DNA of 64,000 nucleotides from Eutypella sp. D-1 (taxonomy: Eukaryota; Ascomycota; Sordariomycetes; Xylariales; Diatrypaceae): assembly GCA_023313575.1 (NCBI GenBank), contig JAJTTP010000008.1:248001-312000 (forward strand). The letters run 5' to 3'. A program made the translations under genes and the position numbers. The notes under the pieces are model-generated. The model worked only from the letters and a program-made list of their open reading frames with translations. It made no database searches and was not told the origin of the DNA. This document shows positions 23,620-36,027 of the stretch, piece after piece. Each line of letters begins with the position of its first letter. The stretch's first letter is position 1.

Positions 23620-26319
23620 ATGTCTCGCCATCAGGCCTATCGCAACTACGATTACGAGCAGGATCTCGACGAGTACGATGGGGTCGATTACGACGAGGAG
23701 GAGGAAGAGGAGCTTAGCCCGGAAGATCGTGGTATGTCCTCCTGGTTGAACATCCCTGGTTGCGCCTGATATTGACACTTGTCTTTTCTTTCTCTCCGTA
23801 GCCCAGATGAATGCCGGAACCGCCGAAATCATTGCTTCACTTGGAAACGAGGCTTCCAAAGTAACGACAAAACAAATACAAGAGGCCCTATGGCACTATT
23901 ACTATGACGTCGACAAGTCCATCACCTATTTAATGAATAAGTTCATCGCGCCACCACCCAAAGCCGCCAAGAAGAAACCGAAAGGAGGTCAGTATAGCTT
24001 TTCTATTTACAGACATGTATGTTCGCGTACGCAATCCCGAGCACCATGGTCCAGACAAGTGTACGCCGGGAACGTTACCAGAGGTTCGCCCGTCACAGAA
24101 GATTCGGGGCAAAGCTTTCGGCGGCATGCTGAAGGGTCGCAATTAGCAGATCCAGGGTCGGCAGGACGGCACCCACGGCACTTTTCTTTCGAGGACTTCT
24201 TCAGCGACATGCCGTGGTTGAACATCCCCAAACATCGAGAAACAACCTTCGTCGAACCACCCCGTCCCAGGGGGGGCGGCTTGCTAGGAGGTTCCAGTGC
24301 GCCGGGCGGCAAGATGTCGAAACTGCAGGCTCTTGCTGCGGCGCGGAAAAAGAAAGCCGAGGAACAGAAATCTCAGAATGCTGTCAAGGAGACGGCGCGA
24401 CAAGTCGATCAGCTATCTCTCGATCCGCCTGCTTCTTCATCGGCAGCGAAGGAGCCGCAGGTTGTCAGAACACTCGGGTCGTCTCTAAAAAGGAGAGCAA
24501 CGCCGGACCAGTCAATCACGCGCCGAATCCTACAAGAAGAAGCCCTGGAAGCAGAGACTAGCTCTGAAAGTGTTGCGATACAGCCAACAGAGTCGGCGCC
24601 CTCTCTAATATTAGAGGAAGCATCACCACCAGAGACCGCGGCGCCATCTGCTTTTGCCCAAGCCCTCCTTGGTTCTACTACAAGCTCCAATGCCCCTACA
24701 CCACGAAACCACTTTCCATATCCTTACTTGGGTCTCACTTCATCCGTAACTGACGCCTTCTCAGAGCCAAGTCCAGATGACGTGGTTCTCACAGCACAAT
24801 CGAAAGGTTCGCTATCAGCGACGAAGAGGGCAAAGGCATGAGAGATACTAACTCGTCCGTATCAGCGAGCAACAAGAAATTGGCGGCGTCCACAACAACA
24901 AAGAAGAAGGGGGCCTCGGATGGTAAAGACGCCGCCACTGACGGGATTAAGGACCTCAAAATCGACGACACTCCTTTACCTAAGAGCAAGAACCTGGATG
25001 TTCTGAGCGAATTTGAGAAGAGCAAAAGCAAAAAGAGCGCGAGTTTTGTCGTCGTTGGTAAGAAGCAATTATTGTGCTTTCTGGCAATGTTTCGATGCTG
25101 ATTTTACTCCCAAGGCCATGTGGATGCTGGAAAGAGCACGTTGATGGGCCGTTTGTTGCTCGATTTGGGCGTGGTCGACCAGCGGACGATCGAGAGATAC
25201 CGGAAAGAGGCAGAGCGCCTAGGGAAGTCATCATTTGCCCTCGCATGGGTCTTAGACCAGCGGACGGAAGAACGGTCGCGAGGTGTGACTATCGATATCG
25301 CAATGAACAAATTCGAGACGGATAACACCTCGTTTACGATCATGGATGCGCCCGGACACCGCGATTTTATACCTAACATGATCGCCGGCGCTAGTCAGGC
25401 GGACTTCGCCATACTAGTGGTCGATGCGACGACAGGTGCTTTTGAAGCTGGATTGAAGGGTCAGACGAGGGAACACTCGTTACTCCTACGTAGTATGGGA
25501 GTATCACGGATCATCGTCGCAGTCAACAAGCTCGACACGGTTAGTTGGTCGAAGGAGAGGTTCGACGAGATCATGCAACAAGTCTCCGGGTTTCTGTCAG
25601 CCACCGGTTTCCAACTGAAGAATATCAGCTTCGTGCCCGTGTCAGGCCTACACGGAGACAATCTGGTCAAGAAGTCTACAGATCCGGAAGCCAGCTGGTA
25701 CACGGGAAATACACTGATCGAGGAGTTGGAGAGCTCGGAGCCCATGACCAGGGCGCTCCACAAGCCCCTACGGATGACGATCTCGGAGGTCTACCGGTCG
25801 ACGCAGATCCCGCTGACGATCTCGGGGCGGCTGGACGCGGGGTCCGTACAGACGGGGGACGCGGTGCTGATCCAGCCGAGCGGCGAGAAGGCGTACGTGA
25901 AGCTGCTGGAGCTGGACGGCGAGGCGGTGGACTGGGCGGTGGCGGGCCAGAACGCGGTGCTGCACCTGAGCCACATCGACCCGGTGCACGTGCGGGTGGG
26001 CGACATCGCGTGCGACGTGCGGGCGCCGGTGGCGTGCGTCGAGTCGTTCGCCGCCAAGGTCCTCGCCTTCGACGTCCTCATGCCCATGCAGGTCGACGTG
26101 CACCGGGGGCGCCTGCACGCCGCGGGACGCATCGCCGACGTCCCCGCCCTCCTCGACAAGGTCCGCGGCTCCGTCCTCAGGAAGTCCCCCAAGATCGTGA
26201 AACCCGGCAACGTCGCCCGCGTCGTCGTCCGCCTCCGTAACAAAGCGCCCCTTGAGGCCGGCCAGCGCGTCGTCATCAGGAGCGGCGGCGAGACTGTCGC
26301 CGCTGGGCTACTTGAGTGA
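23620..26319 (+). CDS. HBS1: Hbs1 translational GTPase, with possible Ski7-like splice form
   Basis: Best model is five exons: 23620-23731, 23802-23987, 24147-24806, 24866-25057 and 25115-26319 (784 aa, all phases match). The N-terminus is an acidic Hbs1 N-terminal domain (EEALWHYYYDVDKSITYLMNKF-type fold). The GTPase domain starts GHVDAGKST (384-392), with DAPGHRDF and NKLD, followed by two beta-barrel domains. Hbs1 works with Dom34 to release stalled ribosomes. Exon 3 carries FSFEDFFSDMPWLN and SPDDVVLTAQSK, which look like Ski7-type exosome-binding segments. A second in-phase acceptor at 24287 would skip the first of these. Intron 4 has an unusual GTTCGC donor but a perfect TACTAAC branch site; unspliced, the frame stops at 24841. 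The 159-nt intron 2 is itself free of stops in frame, so its removal needs transcripts. Confidence 0.9.
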
Positions 26320-28578
26320 TCTTGTCGTGGGCCTTCATTCCTCGGGCAGGATGTGAGCATTATTCGGATATGATAACATGCTAGCGTGATGATAATAAAT
26401 ATAGAGCTTCTGAGAGCCCCGTTGGTGCCTACCTAACCTGGTCCTTACTTCGGGATGGACTACATTTAACGTAGCACGTAGCGAACCCTTAATTTGGGAT
26501 GCGCATACCAGTACGACGTTTAACGTAAATATCTAGTTACAACCTACGGGACCTTGCAAGTGGTATAGAAAAGACATAAGAAGTATATGCCTAGGTAGCC
26601 TTTTCTTCTTTTTGCTTGAGTTGAGCTAGGCAGTGACAATGTCGCCAGCACATGGGCATGGACAGATACTGGATTAATCGCATTACTATATACTTATATA
26701 GAGAGGGTAGCTGAGAAGAATGATCACGAAATGAATACAGGAATAGATGCAGGGCAAATTAATAAGTAGACAGACAGGTAGACTACTTGGGTTGCAGCTG
26801 AAGCCAGATAGTCAATTCCTCTTGGGTTTATAAGCGGGGAGAAGAGATACTCAAAATCCATACTCATCTAAGGCAGGAAGAGGATTGAGTTGAGTTAGTA
26901 GAATATGCAGGATGAGGCTATTCCCGGTTTGGCAGATCTGGTTGGTTTATTTGGTCCATATCTGGTAACACACTTTGTACCTACATAAGTACATATATAT
27001 GACTTGTAGATACCGGTAGTTAGTTAGATGCAATCTGGCCTTATGGGGGCTATCCTTGGTATAGTTATTGCATTAAGGTTACATTTGCCTATTTGCCTAC
27101 CTGGTCTGCTGGTCAAAATGTGGTCACATTCTGATACTCCAAGTGTATTACCCAAGGTCATTCATTCACTTGATAGATTGTGAATAATGCATAGGGCAAG
27201 GTGCTATGTAGAATATCCCCTGAAGTCCATCCAATCAAAGCGACACCTTCTAGTACCTTCCAAGGGTTCCCTCTTGAGGGTTCCAGAGGTGACGGTTGGC
27301 TCCTCCCCCCCACCTTACCCCACAACTTGAAGCTCTGGCCATTGGTTTTGTTTTTTTCCCAAGTTAGACAATTGGCCTGAGTCCTGACTGGCTAGGCTGG
27401 GGGGTTTGGGTTATCGCAATGTGGCATCTTATTATGAAGTCTTATCTGTTATCGCTGATAACACCTGCTTTAAATGTATGGACTAACTGGTAAGTATACA
27501 TGTAGGAACAACCCGGATATCAAAGAAAGCACATGCAAAGTAAACAGAGGTAGTATGTTTAGTTAGGAATGACCTGATTAAACTTTAATATAAGCAGCAA
27601 TACCTCTCTAAAATGGTATATCACATGTTAAAGAATCAACTCCTGATGTTCCCAGGTTGATATATCAGTTCCTGTCAGTGAAGCCTTTCTTGGTTGAAAG
27701 CCCCCTGGCCAGTTTGTAAGAAACCTGTTCTCTAGGATTTGCCCTGATATAATCACCAGTGAATTCTAGAAGACACTGGCAAGACTCACAACCATGGAGG
27801 TGAGTCACTAATTTGCCATTCACTTGATTAGTTTGATAGGCTTCTTAGATTTACAAATATTTGTCCTCTATAATGGCAAAGTGGCAATGGGGACAACTTC
27901 AATGTTGGAACCTGGGCAAGGGTAATAGGTAAGTAACCTGGGGTTGGAAGAGAAAGTGCAAGCTGGCCTTGTAAGGCTCTATGGACACAGTACCTACCTG
28001 TATGGACAATATTTACCTAAGTCAGTCAGTAGCGACCTGGACCCGACCAGGTGTCTAATAATAATGTAGTTCTTGTACCTAGTACCTGCCTAGAATAGAT
28101 AATAGCTATGAATTGGTCAGTTTATTATACCACCAGACTACGTGGGGAGGGGAGCGAAGTGGGTCTGTGTCCTGTGTACATACCTAGGTACATACATAGT
28201 AATACATAGTAACTACGACCTAGGAAGAAAGAAAATGTGTTCTCTACAAACGTGGCATCTTTGGGGGGAAGAGAGAGCTCTCTAGTCCTTAAATCTCTAG
28301 GCTTTTTCTCCAGTCGCTATTGCAGCTTCTTCTACTTAAGTTACTCTACCCTGAACATCCTTCTTTTCCTTCCCACTTCCCACTTAAGCACAAACAACTC
28401 TCTCTGTCTTTTCAACCACTACACAGAAGGAAGATTGAACTTCACTTCTGCTTCTCTGTCTCTCTGACAGGTTGTCTCAACTCCTTGTAGATAAATAATA
28501 CTGCTTGTATCACATCACAAGTTCGACGTCCCACAGACTACAGACTACACAGATTCATAAAATCTGCCTGCCTCAACC
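26320..28578. other. intergenic HBS1/KAR2
   Basis: 2.26 kb with no gene seen. It includes a TACCTAGGTA copy (28181-28190) and, next to KAR2, a CT-rich leader (about 28290-28480) typical of highly expressed fungal genes. Confidence 0.6.
28139..28144. promoter_or_regulatory. TACGTG word upstream of KAR2
   Basis: TACGTG matches the UPRE-2 core bound by Hac1-type factors. It lies 435 bp before the BiP ATG. A single hexamer is weak evidence. Confidence 0.25.
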
Positions 28579-30880
28579 ATGGCCGGTCGCTCACGGAGCT
28601 TCTGGGCCATTGGCCTGGGCATGATTGCCTGGAGCCTACTACTCTTCAGTCCCCTCGCCTTCGTTGGACAGGCGAGGGCCGACGATGTTGAGAACTGGGG
28701 GACTGTCATTGGTATTGTAAGTGATCTATGTCTATATATTATTCTACCTATTCTCTCTCCCTTGCCTCTTCCTACAGCTACCTTAGCGTGGTAATATTGG
28801 ACAATTACTAACGCCAATCGTCTCCCTCTGCTTTAGGATCTGGGAACGACATACTCTTGTGTCGGTGTGATGCAAAAAGGAAAGGTCGAGATTCTTGTCA
28901 ACGACCAAGGAAACCGAATTACCCCCTCATACGTCGCCTATACCGAAGATGAACGTTTAGTCGGAGACGCTGCCAAACAACAAGCGGCCTCTAACCCCAC
29001 CAACACTGTATACGATGTCAAGTAAGTCATATTTCTGTCCTGGTTCTTGGGCACTTGTCCTAGACAGTTATGCTAGGAGTTTAGTTCATATCTCTGTTTC
29101 TCCTCCCTTATCGAGCCATCTGCTAACAGGTCTTCTCTTCTTCTCACAGGCGATTCATTGGTCGGAAGTGGAGCGAGAAGGAAGTACAGAATGATCTCAA
29201 GCACTTCCCCTACAAGGTCGTCGAGAAGGATGGCAAGCCCATCGTTCAGGTCGATGTCAAGGGTCAGGCCAAGCAGTTCACCCCCGAAGAGATCTCTGCC
29301 GTTATTCTTGGCAAGATGAAGGAGGTCGCCGAGTCCTACCTTGGCAAGAAGGTTACCCACGCCGTCGTTACCGTCCCCGCCTACTTCAACGACAACCAGA
29401 GGCAGGCTACCAAGGATGCTGGTATCATTGCGGGTCTGAATGTTCTGCGTATCGTTAACGAGCCCACCGCCGCTGCTATTGCTTACGGCCTGGACAAGAC
29501 CGATGGCGAGCAGCACATCATTGTCTACGATCTCGGTGGTGGCACTTTTGATGTGTCTCTCCTGTCCATCGATGAGGGTGTTTTCGAGGTCCTGGCTACT
29601 GCTGGTGACACGCACCTTGGTGGTGAGGATTTCGACCAGCGGGTCATCAACCACTTTGCCAAGGCCTACAACAAGAAGAACTCCGTCGACGTCACTAAGG
29701 ATCCCAAGGCCATGGGCAAGCTCAAGCGCGAAGCCGAGAAGGCCAAGAGAACTCTTTCCTCCCAGATGTCTACTCGCATAGAGATCGAGGCGTTCTTCGA
29801 TGGCAAGGATTTCTCTGAGACTCTTACCCGCGCCAAGTTTGAGGAGCTCAACATGGACCTGTTCAAGCGTACCCTGAAGCCCGTTAAGCAGGTTCTCGAT
29901 GATGCCAAGGTCAAGAAGGAGGAGATCGACGACATCGTCCTTGTTGGCGGTTCTACCCGTATTCCCAAGGTCCAGACCCTGCTTGAGGAGTTCTTTAACG
30001 GAAAGACTGCCAGCAAGGGTATCAACCCTGACGAGGCTGTCGCTTTCGGCGCCGCTGTTCAGGCTGGTGTGCTCTCTGGTGAGGAGGGTACTGGCGACAT
30101 CGTCCTCATGGATGTCAACCCGCTGACTCTCGGCATCGAGACCACTGGTGGCGTCATGACGAAGCTGATCCCCCGTAACACTCCCATCCCTACTCGCAAG
30201 AGCCAGATCTTCTCGACTGCTGCCGATAACCAGCCTGTCGTCTTGATCCAGGTCTTCGAAGGCGAGCGCTCCATGACCAAGGACAACAACATACTCGGCA
30301 AGTTTGAGTTGACCAACATTCCCCCCGCGCCCCGTGGCGTGCCCCAGATTGAGGTTGCCTTTGAGCTTGACGCCAACGGTATCCTCAAGGTGTCTGCCCA
30401 CGACAAGGGCACTGGCAAGACTGAGTCCATCACTATCACCAACGATAAGGGCCGTCTCACTCAAGAGGAGATTGACCGCATGGTTGAAGAGGCTGAGAAG
30501 TATGCCGAGGAGGACAAGGCTACCCGCGAGCGCATTGAGGCCCGAAACAGCCTCGAGAACTACGCCTTCAGCCTGAAGAACCAGGTCAACGATGAGGAAG
30601 GTCTTGGTGGCAAGATTGATGACGAGGACAAGGAGACTGTAAGTTGCACTGCTCACGTCATACCTACATCGCATGATACTAATGAAAATGACAGCTTCTC
30701 GACGCCGTCAAGGAGACCAACGACTGGCTCGATGAGAATGCGGCCGATGCGACCGCGGAGGACTTCGAGGAGCAGAAGGAGAAGCTCTCGAACGTTGCCT
30801 ATCCCATCACCTCCAAGATGTACCAGGGAGCTGGTGGCGCTGGTGACGATGACGAGCCTATTGACCATGACGAACTGTAA
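28579..30880 (+). CDS. KAR2: ER-lumenal Hsp70 chaperone BiP/Kar2
   Basis: Four exons, 28579-28716, 28837-29021, 29150-30638 and 30695-30880, give 665 aa. A signal peptide (about 1-34, hydrophobic [21 protein letters not shown]) and a C-terminal HDEL (662-665) place it in the ER lumen. The Hsp70 ATPase is complete: [10 protein letters not shown] from residue 47, then the [15 protein letters not shown] and [10 protein letters not shown] phosphate-binding loops. It is followed by the substrate-binding domain ([12 protein letters not shown]) and lid. It helps translocation and folding and senses unfolded proteins. Introns 1 and 2 both fall in the N-terminal part and the last separates the lid end with HDEL. 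The opposite strand has a long open frame that is a codon-usage shadow. Confidence 0.98.
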
Positions 30881-31368
30881 ACATGTTACCATAGAAGTGA
30901 ATTCTCCTTTTCCTCTTTTTTTTTTTCCATAGCATACCCCGGCGCAAAAATCAGGCAGAAAAACATCTAATGAGATGAATGTTTCGGTTATTAAATGAAA
31001 CCAAAAACGAACTCCCGCTTGCGATGAAAAGTGTCTGGACTAGCTGGTCTTTGATGATATCCGATGTTTATGTAGTAGCTGTATATGACGTAAACTGTCG
31101 TGATTTCAGATAAGCTCCACGGGATTAACGTTTGATGGGGTATGATAATGGTTTCTTCATGGGCTGTATGATGTTGAGATCGAAACACTTTTCCTATGGA
31201 ATAGAAAACCGTACTCATTTACAAGCAGATCAAGCCACTCGCGAGTGCAAACTTTTTGAGGGCACACCACTCCTCACCAAGTCACGCGTTCCATCCACCA
31301 TCTGTCATTTAACATCCCCCTGCTCCATCAAACCCCCGTTCCTACCCGTCTTTTCTTCAGTCAATCAT
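30881..31368. other. short convergent intergenic region KAR2/GIT1-like
   Basis: 488 bp between two 3' ends. A T-rich stretch (30916-30929) follows the KAR2 stop. Nothing else is seen. Confidence 0.6.
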
Positions 31369-33567
31369 TCATTCCTTCTTCTCGTTGGTGTTCCCGGTAG
31401 ATGAGGTGCGTGTTCTACTAGCACCAGTAGCAGCCCCACCATCGCCGCCGACCTCGAGACCCTCCAAGCTGCCAGCGACACTGGGCTTCCGGAGGCCGAG
31501 TTGGCGGGTATCCCAGCCGCGGGCCTCGAGGAAGGCACGGAAGCGGGCGTCTTCGTGGGCGATAGTGTCCTGGCCGACGTGGGGGAGGCAAAGGAGGGCG
31601 AGGGCGCCCGAGAGCAGGCATAGGCTTGAGGAGACGTAGAAGGGATACTGGGCGGACTGGGAGCTTCCGCTGCTGCCGCCCGCCGCTTGGATGTAGGGGA
31701 ACACCCACGTCCCCACGAACGCGCCCACTTTGCCCGCCGCCGCCGCCACCCCGTAGTACTGCCCCCGGATCCCCGTCGCGCACGTCTTTGCCGCCATCAG
31801 CCCGATGTTGTTCCCCGGCCCCAGCTCCCCTAGCGTTAGGAATACTGAGAGAGTTGTGTGCGTTAGTGTTTGTGTTCATGAGCATGTCGATTTTCATTTC
31901 GGGGGTGTTTTTTTTCCCTGCTCTCTTCCTTTCTAACCTCTCTCTGTCACTGACGGGGAGGATGCGAAAACCAAAGGGGGGGGGGGGCAGGGTGAATAGG
32001 TGCACTCACTGCCATACACAACGGCAAAGCCGCCGACGACGGAGGGCTGCGAGAGCGCGGGGTAGGCGCCGGCCATGGCGAAGCCAACGGCGGCCTGGAG
32101 GATGACGCCGAGCGCGAGCGTGTAGCGCGGGCCGATCCAGTCGCTGACGAAGGCGCCGAAGATAGTGCCGGGCAGGTAGAACAGGTTGATGACGGTGTTC
32201 CAGCCGAATACCGTCGTCAGCGGCGCCGTGCTGCCGTAGATATTCGCCAGGATCGTGCTCGAGTATATGCCGAACGAGTACGCGGAGAACTAGTCAAGGA
32301 GGCGGGGACGGCGGTTAGTTAGTATTGCATGCAAGTTGAAGTACGTACGACCGAGAGCCCCCCCTCAAGGGGACTTGGAGGTTCTCACATCGTAGACGAA
32401 CCAGATCAGGCTCACGGCGAGCAGGCGCCAGCCGTAACACCGCAGCACGAGCAGGTACGGCGTGCGCGTGTGCTTCATGGAGTTCTTGCTGAACTCCTCG
32501 GGCTCCTTGAGCTTGAGGCGCATGACTAGGAGGATGAGCGGGAAGACGCAGCCGATGCCCAGGCTCGTCCGCCAGATCGTGCCGTAGTACTTATTCTGCG
32601 CGGCCGCGGCGACGACGTCTGTTGGGGCGGGCGCGGCCCCGCGCTGTTAGATAAAGGGGCAGGCAGGCAGGCAGGCAGGCAGGGCCACATGCCCGCTTTT
32701 GGCTTGACTGGGAACTTACAGGGAACAAATGCGCCCATCACGAAACCCCAGTCGATCATCGAGTTCGTGAAGAGGATGAACCACCGGTTGCGGGTCCCGG
32801 ACTTTAGCTCACCGCTCGACTCGGCGCAGCTCACGCTACCGGCTGGGTATTCACCTATATACGCACGATTTATTCGCATCTGGATTCAACGTCTTAATCC
32901 ATAATGTTACGGGATGCCTACCTCCGATGCCGATCCCGACCTTCATATCGACGTTAACTACATGGAATAGTTGTAGAAAGGGGGGGGGGGGGCCACGGGC
33001 TCAACATACGAAGAATCGCCACGCGGTCAACATGTTAAACATGCCCACGGGGTCGCCATGGTAGTAGGAACCAGCGGCCAGAGCGGTAAAGATGATTAGG
33101 ATGATGGTGGACACGAGAAGGGAGCCAGTCCGGGACCACCTGTCGGCAAGAACACCGAAGAAGAGCTGACCGACGACCTACGCACGAAATAATACATGAG
33201 TGGGGGGCTTTAATTGTAGATGCCCATGCAAGAAACGCCATTGAACAATCATCTATAACGAAAAGGGGGGCTACCTACCGTCCCGGCAAAGGCAATGTCT
33301 GATACGTATTTTTGAGCCGTAGAGTTCTTGAACACAGCTCCGTACTGATAACTCAGCACCGTCGCGACGGAGCCAATGACCTATCACACATCCCGTTAGA
33401 ACCATGTTTGTAGGGGGGCATAATATATCATAAAGGAGAAAGAAACAACACGGAGGGCATAGTCGCACGTTATTGACGTAGCCGTCGGAGAACAAGCCGG
33501 CGCCACAGGCCAACACGGGCCATATCGTCTCCCAGAAGGGTTTTTGTTGAGGCGTTACGTCCGACAT
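31369..33567 (-). CDS. GIT1: MFS glycerophosphoinositol permease (Git1-like)
   Basis: Eight exons: 33567-33469, 33380-33279, 33177-33010, 32940-32922, 32854-32720, 32618-32389, 32289-32010 and 31844-31369. They join in phase to 502 aa. The start reads [17 protein letters not shown], the first-helix signature of Git1-type transporters. [12 protein letters not shown] is the MFS loop 2-3 motif and [17 protein letters not shown] is the helix 4-5 motif of the phosphate:H+ symporter branch. About twelve hydrophobic helices are expected, with a soluble Ser/Thr-rich C-terminus. Yeast Git1 imports glycerophosphoinositol and glycerophosphocholine at the plasma membrane when phosphate is scarce. Exon 4 is only 19 nt and encodes GIGIG of the conserved motif. 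A CACGTG lies 548 bp upstream. Substrate is inferred; a related phosphate or glycerophosphodiester role is possible. Confidence 0.92.
32658..32681. repeat. (GGCA)6 microsatellite in GIT1-like intron
   Basis: Six exact units inside the intron 32619-32719. Confidence 0.95.
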
Positions 33568-36027
33568 GATCTTATCGCTTTCCTCTACGACTTTTCCACT
33601 TCCGCTTTTCTTTGATACTGGTGGTTAAAAGTCCGACCCTGTCTGATGTCACACCAAGAAGGGAAGAGAGGAATATCGGAGGTTACACAGCGCTACGGCG
33701 AGACAACAGCCGATGCGGGGGAGTGAGTAGAACAACGCGGTATTTATGTTGATGCCGTGTTAAACTTTCTTTTATCTCTTGTTCTTGTCGAGTAAGAGTG
33801 AGTCTCCCAGTTGACACCTGGCCGGGTAGCTTCCTGAAGCTTAATCAAGGGTGCAGCCGTCCGACATGAGTCGAACTCTCTCTCTCTCGTGGGAAGACAC
33901 CAAACATAGCACTGGGCCAATGGAATGACCCCTGTTCTACACGCCCCCCTTGCAGCTGGCTTTTGTCGGAGAACTCGAAGTTCAGTAGCCAAAAAGAAAC
34001 TCTATGTTGCTGCACCCCTAGAGTGATAGCCTCATCCGTATATAAATCGCGGAAGGAGATGGCGATTAGTACAGGTAAAAATACTAACTGCTACGACAGA
34101 TTTGTAGTGATGGGCACGTGAAATGGAAGAGGCCGGCAGGATTGTGCTTTCTTGGACTATCCATGTGGTCATACTCCCAACCGGGGTCCCCGAGACATCA
34201 ATATTCCCATGCACACCACCTGGTTGGTTAAGACCTTGCTCCTTGCCCTTCCGGGAAGATAGGGTGCGCCCTGGAAGATGAGGAGGCAACGATATAAGTT
34301 ATGTTGATATATCTCCATAGATGATTCTATTCTCGTGAAACTATAATGAAGATATTCCTTGTATGAATCAGACTGCTTCTGTGCTTCTCCCTTCAAGCAT
34401 ACTGTACTCGGTGTGTAAGAAATGGGCTTCTGCACGCCCTGAGCTGGTCTTGTGCCACATAATGTGACATCGTTGGTAGGATACGAACTACAGTTGTTCT
34501 GCTGACCACCCACCGCCTATCGTGTAGCACGGGTCTCGGCCATGGCAAGATACTGTGCAGCCAGTCTGCCTTTTTTTTTTTCGATGCTGAGAGACCACGC
34601 CTCACACATTATGGGAAATCTCTTATCTAAATAAGGGTGTGTTGGCACCCTGGCACCCAGCCTCAGGAGGATCTACCGTGCCAAGCCAGCCAAAAATGCT
34701 TGTCCGAAGCTTGTCTTTATTCGCTGCGCCGCCACACAGGTTAACCGTTGACACACAGACGGGCGAGCATGTAATGACGTAGCTTACATGAGTAGGTAGC
34801 ATCCATGAGTGTGTAAGAAAGACGCGACTACTTACATGTCTACCTAGTCTCATTTTGCTATCCTATCCTTATCTATTTTTATGTATCATCATCGTCTGTC
34901 TCCATAGTGCCTAGCTGTGCCTACAACTTGGGCATAGAAATTGCAGGCATATGTATATGTAAGTCGTCCTCGTCGCAGGAATATAAATTATGGGAGCCGC
35001 GTCCTGAAGATGTAAGAACCCGAGAAACAGGTTCCTCTATGTACAATAAGCTTCTATGGGGTACAGGATACCCCAACGGCTGTAGTAAGCAGGGGGTTGA
35101 GCTTACAGGCGGTCACCCCTCGGGATAGATCCTGGCGTTCGACTAGGTATTAGAGTAGCCAAACATCCGGTTAATTTCTTTATTTGAGTGAGGGGTATGA
35201 AGGACGGACAAGGTACAATATCAGGACCGCATTGACTGTCAGACTCTTTTGAAAGGATAAATTGTGTATAGGGATTTCTGTATAAGTATCGAAGCTTGTT
35301 AGTAAGAAATGCCCGATGAGGAGCTTATAGCGATAAACATACTAAGCAGAACATCTTCTCTGGACAATAGATCATCACGTCAGCACCTTATCGTCAGAGC
35401 CTCGCTCCTGTAGCAATGACCGTGCTCATTCCTGCTATGGAAGATCTCCTGCACCCATCAGAATATGGTTTCTTTCTGAGGGTGGGTGATTGTTAAAGGC
35501 CCATGAATGTGACATAAAACGAGAAGGTCATCAGATGGCCGCCTAATTACAATGAGTCGTTATTAGCAAGCCCCTGGGATGATAAATAAGAACGAGTCGG
35601 GAAAATACATGAGTACTACTTGAGCAATTGGCGATATCATGCGGAACAAGAGAAAAGAAGAAAACAAAAGGGGGAGAGAGGGCGGGGGGTGAGACTTAGA
35701 ATATGACAGAACAGCTACAGCGTAGGACCAGTCAAACAGTATCGACGCCAGCTCCTCTGGATACATTTATTGTCCCCTTATTAGTTGTATGCAGCGTATG
35801 TATGACTTGTGGTCTCTTCTCAAATTTCTATGTCCATCAAATTTCTATGAGGTTATGCTCAGCCTCCTAGCAACGCCGCATCGAGTCGCTGAATGTGTCA
35901 TGGGTGTGCTTTTCGAAGCATGCATCCAAAATATCAGAAACCTAGATTAATCCCTTTCCTAAAACGCCTATGACATTGCATGGTCACTTGAATCCCTCTA
36001 TGAGATACAATATCCCTAGTCCACGCA
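33568..36027. other. intergenic: GIT1-like promoter and FPG 3' flank
   Basis: 2.46 kb with no gene seen. Small open frames have no motif. One CACGTG at 34115-34120. Confidence 0.6.
34115..34120. promoter_or_regulatory. CACGTG E-box upstream of GIT1-like permease
   Basis: Single CACGTG 548 bp before the permease ATG, in the context GGGCACGTGAAA. In yeast GIT1 is controlled by Pho4 through such sites; here it is inference. Confidence 0.35.

Noticed and set aside
29073..30674. A 533-codon open frame antisense to KAR2
   Set aside because: Hsp70 genes often show long antisense frames because of codon bias. The sense strand encodes a complete BiP, and the antisense translation is Leu/Val/Asp-rich without any domain.
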